A program made the position numbers and the translations under genes. 64,000 nt of DNA, from assembly GCA_025141835.1 (NCBI GenBank), contig CP081102.1, forward strand, positions 2,294,001 to 2,358,000. Direction: 5' to 3'. This DNA comes from Rhodobacteraceae bacterium M385 (GTDB lineage Bacteria; Pseudomonadota; Alphaproteobacteria; Rhodobacterales; Rhodobacteraceae). The notes under the pieces were generated by a model. It saw nothing but the letters and a program-made list of their open reading frames with translations, was not told the origin of the DNA and did not search any database. Shown piece after piece: positions 23,737 to 31,364 of the stretch. How positions within the stretch are numbered: the stretch's first letter is position 1; the number at the start of each line of letters is the position of its first letter.

Positions 23737-25098
23737 CTAGAGGCCCTCCAGCTTGGTGGGGTCGAAATCCGGGCCGGGAACAAGATCAACGCCCGCTTTT
23801 GACATGCGTACTTCGACGCCCGCTGCGGTGAGGGCAGATTTCAACGCATCCACGGGGGCGAAGTCCTTGGTTTCCATGGCGGTGGCGCGGGCTTGAGTTA
23901 GACGTGTGACTAATTCCGATAAATCGACATCTGCCGCCGATGCCCAATCAGGCACCTTCCCTTCCCAAAGCCCCATCAAAGACAACGCTGAACCAAGGTC
24001 AGCGCCACTTAGTTTATACATCTCTGTCAGCGCCTGATGGGTGTTCAGATCGTCGGCCAAGGCGGCCACGATCACTTCCGACACCGCGTCGCCCGCCGTT
24101 GCCGCCTCGTACCACTTCCGCAGCGTCTTCTCTGCCTCCACCCGCTTCTTCTCGGTCCAATCCATCGGCTTGCCGTAGTGCGTGCTCAGCATCACGAAGC
24201 GGATCACCTCGCCCGGTACGCCGCTATCCAACAAATCGCGCACCGTGAAGAAATTGCCCAAACTCTTGGACATCTTCTTGCCCTCGACCTGCAACATCTC
24301 GTTGTGCATCCAGATATTCGCAAAGCCGTGGCCCGCCGCGCAGGATTGTGCCACCTCGTTTTCGTGGTGGGGGAACATCAGGTCTGCGCCGCCGCCGTGG
24401 ATGTCGAAACGACCTTTTCCTTCGGGATCGAATTTGCCTAACAAAGCATGGGCCATAGCCGAGCATTCGATGTGCCAACCGGGGCGACCGCGGCCCCAAG
24501 GTGACTCCCACCCGGGGATATCGTCCGACGATGGCTTCCACATCACGAAGTCCATCGGGTCCTCTTTATAGGGCGCGACCTCGACCCGCGCGCCTGCAAT
24601 CATGTCATCGACAGAGCGCCCCGAAAGCTTGCCGTAACCCTCAAAGCTACGCACCCGGAACAACACGTGGCCGTCGCGGGCATAGGCAAAGTCCTTGGCG
24701 ATCAAATCCTCGATAAAGGCAACCATCTCAGCGATGTAGCCAGTAGCGCGCGGCATGTGGGTGGGGTCCAGAACGCCAAGGGCGCGGGTGTCATCCAGAT
24801 ACCATTGCGCGGTCTCGGCGGTTAGGTCAGCGATCTCGCGCCCCTCTTCGGCTGCGCGGGCGTTGATCTTGTCATCCACGTCGGTGAAATTTCGCACGAA
24901 AGTGACGCTTTCGCCCCCGTAGACGTGGCGCAGCAGCCGGTACAGCTGGTCAAACACCACCGCAGACCGCGCGTTGCCGATATGGGCGCGGTCATAGACC
25001 GTCGGCCCGCAGACATACATCGAGACCTTGCCGGGAATGATCGGCTGCAACACCTCGATGCTGCGGGACTTAGAGTTCTTGAGGCGGATTTCGACCAT
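23737..25098 (-). CDS. cysS: Cysteinyl-tRNA synthetase
   Basis: 453-residue class I synthetase charging tRNA-Cys. Motifs include the zinc-binding YVCGPTVYDRAHIGNAR with the HIGN (HIGH-type) sequence, GRPGWHIECSAMA, GGGADLMFPHHENEVAQS and KKMSKSLGNFF (KMSKS). Length is normal for the family. The start at 25098 (MVEIRLKNSKS) fits the family start and is preferred over 25128. A REP-like element follows the stop. Confidence 0.96.
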   Translation of the reverse strand: MVEIRLKNSKSRSIEVLQPIIPGKVSMYVCGPTVYDRAHIGNARSAVVFDQLYRLLRHVYGGESVTFVRNFTDVDDKINARAAEEGREIADLTAETAQWYLDDTRALGVLDPTHMPRATGYIAEMVAFIEDLIAKDFAYARDGHVLFRVRSFEGYGKLSGRSVDDMIAGARVEVAPYKEDPMDFVMWKPSSDDIPGWESPWGRGRPGWHIECSAMAHALLGKFDPEGKGRFDIHGGGADLMFPHHENEVAQSCAAGHGFANIWMHNEMLQVEGKKMSKSLGNFFTVRDLLDSGVPGEVIRFVMLSTHYGKPMDWTEKKRVEAEKTLRKWYEAATAGDAVSEVIVAALADDLNTHQALTEMYKLSGADLGSALSLMGLWEGKVPDWASAADVDLSELVTRLTQARATAMETKDFAPVDALKSALTAAGVEVRMSKAGVDLVPGPDFDPTKLEGL

Positions 25099-25401
25099 AA
25101 TATCAAGCTTTCGGGCAGGCGAGAACAAAGCGCGAGACCGGGCTAGCAGATTGGCAGAATTAAGAAAACCACACGTAGCCGGTCCGCAGAAGTTAGCGGA
25201 TAATGAGACAACCGGGACAGGACATAATGTGCGTCATAGGGCCCATGTAGCACGGCGGGCTTCTTGGCGACAAGCCGCCCGTGAATTTGCTGTGATGCGT
25301 GACACAATTGGGGTTGCGTGTACCCGCCCGTCCAAGCACCGTCTGGCCGAAATGCGGGCATGAATGGCCCGCTCGACCAACTACGTCTCGGAGCTTTGCC
25401 C
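25099..25401. other. Divergent intergenic region cysS / aminotransferase
   Basis: About 300 bp with no convincing gene. It must contain the promoters for cysS (minus) and the aminotransferase (plus). Only a weak stem around GGGCTTCTTGGCGACAAGCC (25257-25276) was noticed. No riboswitch or T-box-like element was recognised. Confidence 0.4.
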
Positions 25402-26580
25402 ATGCCTGCATATTCAACCCGTCTCGAAGGATTAAACGGCGGAGGGGACGACGGCTGGGGCCTGTTCTACCGCGCCCGCGCCATGAAGACCGCCGGAGAG
25501 CCGGTGCTAGAGCTGACCATCGGGGAACACGACATCCGCACGGCCCCCGAAATCCTTGACGCCATGGATGCCTCGGCGCGGGGTGGACATACGGGATACG
25601 CTGCGATCCCCGGCACGCCGGGCCTACGCGAAGCGGTTGCCAAACGCTTGCGATCCTTCGCTGATCTACCTTATGGCCCCGAGAACGTGCTGGTAACGCC
25701 GGGCGGGCAATCGGCGCTGTTTGCCGCCCATAGCCTTGCTTGCGACCATGGCGACACGGCGCTGATGATCGACCCCTATTATGCCACCTACCCCGGCACC
25801 CTGCGCGGTGTCGGCGCAATCCCCCGCGCCGTGCCGACCTACCCGGAAGACGGGTTTCAACCGCGCGAGGCGGACCTGATGGCCGCCGCCGATGGCGCCA
25901 ACAGCTTGCTGATGAACAGCCCCAACAACCCCACAGGCGCGGTCTACACCGACGCGACGCTCGACGGGATTGCCCGCGTCGCCATCGCCCATGACCTTTG
26001 GGTGATCTCGGACGAGGTCTACGACAGTCAGGTTTGGGAAGGGAAGCACCGCCCCATCGCCACCCTGCCCGGCATGTTTGAGCGCACCCTGACGGTGGGG
26101 TCTTTGTCGAAATCCCACGCGATGACCGGGTCCCGGCTCGGGTGGGTTGCGGGCCCTGCGGAGGCGATTGAACATCTGACGAACCTGTCCACCCACACCA
26201 CCTATGGCGTGCCGGGTTACATTCAGGACGCGGGCGAATTTGCGCTGTCCCAAGGCCCCAAGGCCGAGGAAATCGTGGCCGCTCCGTTCCTGCGCCGCCG
26301 CGCGATACTGCTGGAAAAGCTGGCGGGTCAGCAAGCGATCAAGGCCATTCCGCCAGCGGGGGCAATGTATGTGATGCTCGATATTCGCGCGACGGGCCTG
26401 AGCGGGAACGCGTTCGGCGAGGCTTTGCTGGACGAAGAAATGGTCGCCGTGATGCCGGGCGAAAGCTTTGGCGAGGCCGCAGCGGGCCATGTGCGGGTCG
26501 CGTTGACCCTGCCCGATGAGATTTTCGCCGAAGCGATGGATCGCCTTTTCGCTTTTACCGCGCGGAAATTGGCGACTTAA
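25402..26580 (+). CDS. PLP-dependent aminotransferase (AruH-like, arginine-pyruvate transaminase type)
   Basis: 392-residue fold-type I aminotransferase. PLP features are SPNNPTGAVY, DEVYDSQVW, SLSKSHAMTGSRLGW with the Schiff-base lysine, and the arginine in HVRVAL. The stretch SLSKSHAMTG...GW, FIQDA-like YIQDAGEF and MYVMLDIRATGLSGNAFGE closely recall Pseudomonas AruH, so arginine or a similar amino acid is a reasonable substrate guess, not proven. The start at 25402 follows a GGAG site. ATGs at 25360 and 25318 are less likely. Confidence 0.87.
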   Translation: MPAYSTRLEGLNGGGDDGWGLFYRARAMKTAGEPVLELTIGEHDIRTAPEILDAMDASARGGHTGYAAIPGTPGLREAVAKRLRSFADLPYGPENVLVTPGGQSALFAAHSLACDHGDTALMIDPYYATYPGTLRGVGAIPRAVPTYPEDGFQPREADLMAAADGANSLLMNSPNNPTGAVYTDATLDGIARVAIAHDLWVISDEVYDSQVWEGKHRPIATLPGMFERTLTVGSLSKSHAMTGSRLGWVAGPAEAIEHLTNLSTHTTYGVPGYIQDAGEFALSQGPKAEEIVAAPFLRRRAILLEKLAGQQAIKAIPPAGAMYVMLDIRATGLSGNAFGEALLDEEMVAVMPGESFGEAAAGHVRVALTLPDEIFAEAMDRLFAFTARKLAT

Positions 26581-26601
26581 CTGCCCCTCCCCTCAAACAA
26601 A

Positions 26602-26635
26602 AAGGCCCGCCCCCATTTGGTCGGGGACGGGCCTT
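26602..26635. terminator. Bidirectional terminator
   Basis: AAGGCCCGCCCC with a short loop and GGGGACGGGCCTT forms a strong hairpin between the convergent aminotransferase and outer-membrane protein genes. On the minus strand it is followed by a T-rich run (TTTTTGTTTG). Confidence 0.85.
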
Positions 26636-26654
26636 CGGTTTGAACTATCGGATA

Positions 26655-27260
26655 TCAGAAGCGGAAGGCCGCGTTAATGCCGAAGGTCGTGGCCGAAATA
26701 TCGGTTCCGGTGCTGTCGAAGTCTTCGAACTCGTGCTGAAGGATTTCTGCACCAAGGGTGATCTGATCGGTGACCAGATAGTCAACGCCCGCACCGAAGA
26801 AGTAACCGGTGTCGTCATAGTCGGTCCCCCCCAGCTCGGCCTGGGCCTGCGCCACACCGGCGGTGGCGTAGATCAATGCGGGACCGGCATCGTAGCCAAC
26901 TTCCGCCCCAAGGCGGTAGATCGCTTCGATATTGCCCACGTTCGTACCCGCAGCGTCTTCGAGATCAATATCGGCGAAGTTCAGGTCCAATTCGCCACCA
27001 ACAACGACGTTACCGAAGTCATAACGGTAGCCGCCGAAGAGGCCATAAAGGGCGTCGTCGCCTTCGTCGGCGCCCGCTTCAAAGTCGCCATATTCCAGCT
27101 GGATACCGCCGTAGGCGCCTGTCCAGTCTGTGCCAACGGGCGCGATAGGCGCCACAACAGGTGCCGGCGCTGGCGCTGGCGTCGGAGCCACGCCGCCCGC
27201 AAAGGCTGCGGCGGGGGCGATGATGGTAGCGATCGTGCCTGCAAAGAGTGCGTTTTTCAT
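26655..27260 (-). CDS. Outer-membrane beta-barrel protein (OmpW/porin-like small barrel)
   Basis: 201-residue precursor with signal peptide MKNALFAGTIATIIAPAAAFA, a proline/alanine linker (TPAPAPAPVVAP), then alternating aromatic/acidic beta strands (WTGAYGGIQLEYGDFEAG, LYGLFGGYRYDFGNVVVGGELDL, TDYDDTGYFFGAGVDYLV) ending in the outer-membrane consensus GINAAFRF with a terminal Phe. An 8-strand barrel is likely. The ATG at 27260 has a GAGGAAA site; 27275 lacks one. A structured leader lies upstream and a terminator downstream. Role unknown. Confidence 0.85.
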   Translation of the reverse strand: MKNALFAGTIATIIAPAAAFAGGVAPTPAPAPAPVVAPIAPVGTDWTGAYGGIQLEYGDFEAGADEGDDALYGLFGGYRYDFGNVVVGGELDLNFADIDLEDAAGTNVGNIEAIYRLGAEVGYDAGPALIYATAGVAQAQAELGGTDYDDTGYFFGAGVDYLVTDQITLGAEILQHEFEDFDSTGTDISATTFGINAAFRF

Positions 27261-27308
27261 AGCTGTTTTCCTCATTTCCGTGTCAGGAATTCTATAGGTT
27301 CCGGGTGG

Positions 27309-27413
27309 CCAACGCCTTGGGTTGGCGTTGGTTCCGACACACAGCTAAGGTCTTTCGGCGCGATTACATCTCACAAGCAGGTGAGCCGAGATTGACGGCT
27401 AAAACCTGCTTGT
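27309..27413. other. Two strong stem-loops in the leader of the outer-membrane protein gene
   Basis: A perfect hairpin, CCAACGCC-TTGGGTT-GGCGTTGG, is at 27309-27331. A longer two-tier hairpin at 27373-27413 has ACAAGCAGGT pairing with ACCTGCTTGT and a nested AGCCG/CGGCT. On the plus strand the second is followed by TTTTC. They may be 5'-UTR structures of the barrel gene, or a small-RNA terminator after a plus-strand transcript. The strand is uncertain. Confidence 0.55.
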
Positions 27414-27487
27414 TTTCAATTCGATAGGCAGCAAATTGCCGCCGCGTCCCGGCACGTCACATCGTTGTGAGGTGACGTTTGGGAAGG

Positions 27488-28129
27488 TTATCGAGGAAGG
27501 GCGGCGGCCTCTCGGGCGAGACGTTCGATCTCGGCCCAATCGCCCGCTTCAACGGCGGATTTCGGGGCCACCCAAGAGCCCCCCGCGCAGACCACATTGG
27601 GCAGGCTGAGGTAGTCATTGGCGTTGCCCATGCTGACCCCGCCCGTGGGGCAGAAAGAGACCTGAGGGATCGGCGCACCGATGGCTTTGAGCGCGGGCGC
27701 GCCGCCATTGGCCTCGGCCGGGAAGAACTTCAGCATATCAAAGCCCTGCTCGAACAGGAACATCACCTCGGACGCCGTGGCGGCACCGGGAAGCAGGGGC
27801 AGTTCGTTGGCGATGCAGGCATCAATCAGCCGTGCCGTGACACCGGGAGAGACACCGAAGGTTGCCCCGGCGGCTTTGGCGTTCTCGACGTCCTGGGGGG
27901 TGAGCAATGTTCCCGCCCCCACAACGCCGCCTTCGACCGTGGCCATTTCCGAGATGACTTCCAACGCGCAAGGGGTACGCAGCGTGACCTCCAACGCGGG
28001 CAGACCACCGGTCACCAGCGCCTGAGCCAGAGGTTTGGCATGGGCGGCATCGTTCACCACGAGGACCGGGATGATCGGCGCGAGGGCCGCAATACGGTGG
28101 GCGGCGAGGGATTGTGCTTGGGGCGTCAT
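27488..28129 (-). CDS. eda: KDPG aldolase (2-dehydro-3-deoxyphosphogluconate aldolase)
   Basis: 213-residue TIM barrel that cleaves KDPG to pyruvate and glyceraldehyde 3-phosphate, the last step of the Entner-Doudoroff route. Features are IIPVLVVNDA, the catalytic-glutamate strand LPALEVTLRT, VGAGTLLTPQDVENA, and the Schiff-base lysine in GFDMLKFFPAEANGG, then FCPTGGVS. It lies 105 bp downstream of edd on the same strand, and the pair is probably one transcript. Confidence 0.96.
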   Translation of the reverse strand: MTPQAQSLAAHRIAALAPIIPVLVVNDAAHAKPLAQALVTGGLPALEVTLRTPCALEVISEMATVEGGVVGAGTLLTPQDVENAKAAGATFGVSPGVTARLIDACIANELPLLPGAATASEVMFLFEQGFDMLKFFPAEANGGAPALKAIGAPIPQVSFCPTGGVSMGNANDYLSLPNVVCAGGSWVAPKSAVEAGDWAEIERLAREAAALPR

Positions 28130-28183
28130 GGCGACTTCCTTTCTGGCCGGGGCGCACGTGGCGAGGACGGGAGCCTCCGGCGG

Positions 28184-28206
28184 GAGTTGTACCGGCCAAG
28201 ATGAAG
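28184..28206 (+). repeat. Dispersed 23-bp intergenic repeat, diverged copy
   Basis: GAGTTGT-ACCGG-CCAAGATGAAG matches the repeats at 3128, 16623 and 48861 except for a changed central stretch. It lies between edd and eda and, unlike the other copies, is on the strand opposite to its flanking genes. Confidence 0.55.
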
Positions 28207-28234
28207 CCGGGGAGCGTTTCCGTTTCGGGTCGGG

Positions 28235-30040
28235 TTAAACCACGACACCGGCACCGTTGGTAGCTGGACCTGCGGATTGGCGGAAGATTTCGAACAGCTC
28301 GCGCCCGACGCCGTGGGAGTTGGCGGAGAGGTCGGCGGTGGCGATGGGGCGGGTTTCGACGCCTTCCGTGAGGACATCGAGGGTGCCGTTGGTGGCATCG
28401 ACGCGGATCATGTCGCCATCTTGCAGGCGGCCGATCAGGCCGCCGTCCAGCGCCTCGGGGGCGACGTGGATTGCGGAGGGGACTTTGCCCGATGCCCCGG
28501 ACATGCGGCCATCGGTGACCAGGGCCACCCGGTGGCCACGGCCTTGGAGGATCGAGAGCAGCGGCGTGAGGGAATGAAGTTCCGGCATGCCGTTGGCTTT
28601 GGGGCCCTGGAAGCGGACGACCACGACGACGTCGCGGTTGAGTTCGTTGTTCTTGAAGGCTTCTTTCACCGCATCCTGGGTGTGGAAGATGGCGGCGGGT
28701 GCCTCGATACAGTGCCGCTCGGGATCGACGGCAGAGACTTTCATCACGCCGATGCCGAGGTTGCCCTTCAGCTCGGCCAGACCGCCCGTGGGCGCGAATG
28801 GATCGGCCACGGGGCGCAGGATCTTGTCGTTCAGGCTGGTTTTCGTGCCCGCGCGGTAGTGGAACGCGCCGTCTTTCAAGGCGGGTTCCTGTGTATAGAG
28901 GGAAAGGCCATCACCGGCGGCGGTTTTGACATCGTTGTGCATCAGGCCCGCGTCCAGAAGCTCTCCGATCATGTAGCCAAGGCCACCGGCGGCGTGGAAA
29001 TGGTTCACGTCGGCCAAGCCGTTGGGATATACCCGCGCCATCAGCGGGGTGACTTCCGATATGTCGTTGAAATCGCTGCATTCCAGAATGATGCCCGCCG
29101 CCCGCGCCATGGCGATCAGGTGGATTACCAGGTTGGTGGAGCCGCCCGTGGCCATGAGGCCGACGAGGCCGTTCACGAAGGCTTTTTCGTCAAGGATATC
29201 GCAAACCGGTGTATAGGCGTTGCCGAGCGCGGTGATAGCAGCCGCGCGTTCGGTGGCGGCGGCTGTCAGAGCATCGCGCAGGGGCGTATTGGGGTTCACG
29301 AAAGACGCGCCCGGCAGGTGGAGGCCCATGAACTCCATCAGCATCTGGTTGGAGTTTGCCGTGCCATAGAACGTGCAGGTGCCCGGCCCGTGATAGGAGG
29401 CCATTTCGGCCTCCATCAACTTGTCACGGCCCACTTCGCCATTGGCGAACTGCTGGCGCACGCGGGCTTTTTCGTCGTTGGGCAGGCCCGAGACCATGGG
29501 GCCTGCGGGCACGAAGAGCGCGGGCAAATAGCCGAAGGTGGCCGCTGCCATGACGAGGCCCGGCACGATCTTGTCGCAGACGCCGAGGTAGAGGGCGGCA
29601 TCAAATGTGTTGTGCGAAAGCGCCACGCCCGCAGCCATAGCGATCACGTCGCGGGAGAACAGCGACAGCTCCATCCCGACCTGTCCTTGCGTGACGCCAT
29701 CGCACATGGCCGGAACCCCGCCTGCCACTTGCGCCGTGGCGCCGACGGCGCGGGCGGCGGCTTTGATCTGTTGCGGATAGGTTTCAAAGGGTTGATGCGC
29801 CGACAGCATATCGTTGTAGGCGGTCACAATGCCGATATTGGGCGCGCGTGCCGCGACCAGAGCATCCTTGTCACCCTCCATCGCCGCATAGGCGTGGGCT
29901 TGGTTACCGCAGGTCAGATGAGCGCGGCGGGGGCCATCCTCGGCCAGTTTGCGCATCCGCTCCAGATAGGGAACGCGGGTCGGGCGGGACCGTTCAATGA
30001 TGCGGTCTGTAATAGCGGCGATACGGCTGTCGAGTGGCAT
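28235..30040 (-). CDS. edd: Phosphogluconate dehydratase
   Basis: 601-residue [4Fe-4S] dehydratase of the IlvD/Edd family that converts 6-phosphogluconate to KDPG. Both family signatures are visible: CDGVTQGQVGMELSLFSRD and GTCTFYGTANSNQMLMEFMG. The C-terminal LVTDGRMSGASGKVPSAIHV is also typical. Length matches Edd, not IlvD, and the neighbour eda supports the call. A perfect TGTTAGCGCTAACA palindrome 41 bp upstream of the ATG is a likely operator. Confidence 0.97.
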   Translation of the reverse strand: MPLDSRIAAITDRIIERSRPTRVPYLERMRKLAEDGPRRAHLTCGNQAHAYAAMEGDKDALVAARAPNIGIVTAYNDMLSAHQPFETYPQQIKAAARAVGATAQVAGGVPAMCDGVTQGQVGMELSLFSRDVIAMAAGVALSHNTFDAALYLGVCDKIVPGLVMAAATFGYLPALFVPAGPMVSGLPNDEKARVRQQFANGEVGRDKLMEAEMASYHGPGTCTFYGTANSNQMLMEFMGLHLPGASFVNPNTPLRDALTAAATERAAAITALGNAYTPVCDILDEKAFVNGLVGLMATGGSTNLVIHLIAMARAAGIILECSDFNDISEVTPLMARVYPNGLADVNHFHAAGGLGYMIGELLDAGLMHNDVKTAAGDGLSLYTQEPALKDGAFHYRAGTKTSLNDKILRPVADPFAPTGGLAELKGNLGIGVMKVSAVDPERHCIEAPAAIFHTQDAVKEAFKNNELNRDVVVVVRFQGPKANGMPELHSLTPLLSILQGRGHRVALVTDGRMSGASGKVPSAIHVAPEALDGGLIGRLQDGDMIRVDATNGTLDVLTEGVETRPIATADLSANSHGVGRELFEIFRQSAGPATNGAGVVV

Positions 30041-30080
30041 GGGGGGCTGCTCCGTGAGGTCAGTTGCGCCTCAGGTATCA

Positions 30081-30094
30081 TGTTAGCGCTAACA
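30081..30094. promoter_or_regulatory. Putative LacI-family operator upstream of edd
   Basis: Perfect 14-bp palindrome TGTTAGCGCTAACA, 41 bp before the edd start. Its inner 12 bp are identical to the palindrome before zwf (15444-15455), which argues for one shared regulator of the Entner-Doudoroff genes. Confidence 0.78.
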
Positions 30095-30145
30095 CGTCCA
30101 GAGGGCGAAAACACTGTTCTGTCCCCTGCCCTGCGGCCACGTGCA

Positions 30146-30174
30146 AAAGGCCACGGCTTTCGCTGTGGCCCTTT
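30146..30174 (-). terminator. Terminator of the agl operon
   Basis: AAAGGCCACGGC and GCTGTGGCCCTTT form a hairpin about 45 nt after the aglK stop. On the minus strand it is followed by TTTT. It would separate the agl transcript from edd. Confidence 0.7.
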
Positions 30175-30218
30175 GGGGAATAGACGGCTCCTCGCGATGC
30201 TCCTCGCCGCGATTGGGT

Positions 30219-31352
30219 CTAGTGGGGCTGCACGCCCGGCAGAAACACCGCCTGATCGCGGTAGAGCAAGGAGATGCCGTTTCTGAACACATGGACCTTC
30301 TCGGGCGCGGCGGTCAGTTTGACCGAGGTGCCACGCAAGTCCTTGTGGATGCCCGCGAGTTTGCCGATGACCGGCTCATGATCTGGGGCGGCTTTTTCGA
30401 AATAGAGCAGGGTCACTTCGCCCAGGGCTTCGGTGATTTCGACCTTGGCTTGGAAGGCGAAATCAGAGGCGTCGGTTTCCACCATATCCTCGGGGCGAAT
30501 GCCGACCTCGACCTCTGCGCCCATGTCTGCATCGGTGGAGGGGTAATCCGAGATGATCATACCGCCGCCCTCGTGCATCTGGAGCGTCGTCTTCGTGCCG
30601 GTGCCCACAATCTTGCCGCCCAGAAGGTTCATGGCAGGCGAGCCGATGAACTTGGCCACAAAGGTGGAATTGGGCCGCTCGTACAGGTCCAAAGGTGCGC
30701 CGACTTGGGCCACGCCACCGCCGGCCAGCACCACGATGCGGGACGCCAGTGTCATGGCTTCTACCTGGTCGTGGGTGACGTAGATCATCGTGCTGTCAGG
30801 CATCTCTTCCTTGAGTTGCGCGATCTGGATGCGGGTGGCGACGCGCAGGCTGGCGTCGAGGTTGGAAAGCGGCTCATCAAACAGATACACCTTCGGGTCG
30901 CGCACGATGGAACGGCCAATGGCCACCCGTTGGCGTTGCCCGCCCGATAGCGCCTTTGGCAGACGATCTAGGAAGTTTTCTAGCTGCAACTTTTCCGCGG
31001 CGGCCTGCACTTTGGCGTCAATAGTGGCAGCATCATCGCCCGCGATCTTCAGGGCGAACGCCATGTTATCGCGCACGGTCATGTGGGGATACAAAGCGTA
31101 GGATTGGAACACCATCGCAATGCCACGCTCAGAGGGCGGCACATCGTTGACCACCTGATTGTCGATCTCCAGCTCTCCGCCGGTGATCTTTTCCAAGCCC
31201 GCAATCATCCGCAGCAGCGTGGACTTGCCGCAGCCAGAGGGGCCGACGAAGACGATCAATTCGCCCTGCTCAATTTCCAGGTTGATATCGCGCAGCACCT
31301 GCACTGCGCCGCCATAGGTCTTTTCCACATCCGTGAGTTTTAGATTGGCCAT
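30219..31352 (-). CDS. aglK: Sugar ABC transporter ATPase (UgpC/MalK/AglK type)
   Basis: 377-residue ATPase energising the agl importer. Walker A GPSGCGKSTLLRM, Q-loop VFQSYALYPHMT, signature LSGGQRQRVAIG, Walker B VYLFDEPLSNLD and H-loop YVTHDQVEAM are all present, followed by a C-terminal TOBE/OB domain (VGIRPEDMVETD). Last gene of the minus-strand agl operon. The MalK-type regulatory domain may allow interaction with other transporters. Confidence 0.93.
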   Translation of the reverse strand: MANLKLTDVEKTYGGAVQVLRDINLEIEQGELIVFVGPSGCGKSTLLRMIAGLEKITGGELEIDNQVVNDVPPSERGIAMVFQSYALYPHMTVRDNMAFALKIAGDDAATIDAKVQAAAEKLQLENFLDRLPKALSGGQRQRVAIGRSIVRDPKVYLFDEPLSNLDASLRVATRIQIAQLKEEMPDSTMIYVTHDQVEAMTLASRIVVLAGGGVAQVGAPLDLYERPNSTFVAKFIGSPAMNLLGGKIVGTGTKTTLQMHEGGGMIISDYPSTDADMGAEVEVGIRPEDMVETDASDFAFQAKVEITEALGEVTLLYFEKAAPDHEPVIGKLAGIHKDLRGTSVKLTAAPEKVHVFRNGISLLYRDQAVFLPGVQPH

Positions 31353-31364
31353 TGCCGTTTCTCC

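Noticed and set aside
28277..30286. Plus-strand open frame of 669 codons
   Set aside because: It is the antisense frame of edd, which shows clear family motifs; high GC leaves long shadow frames.
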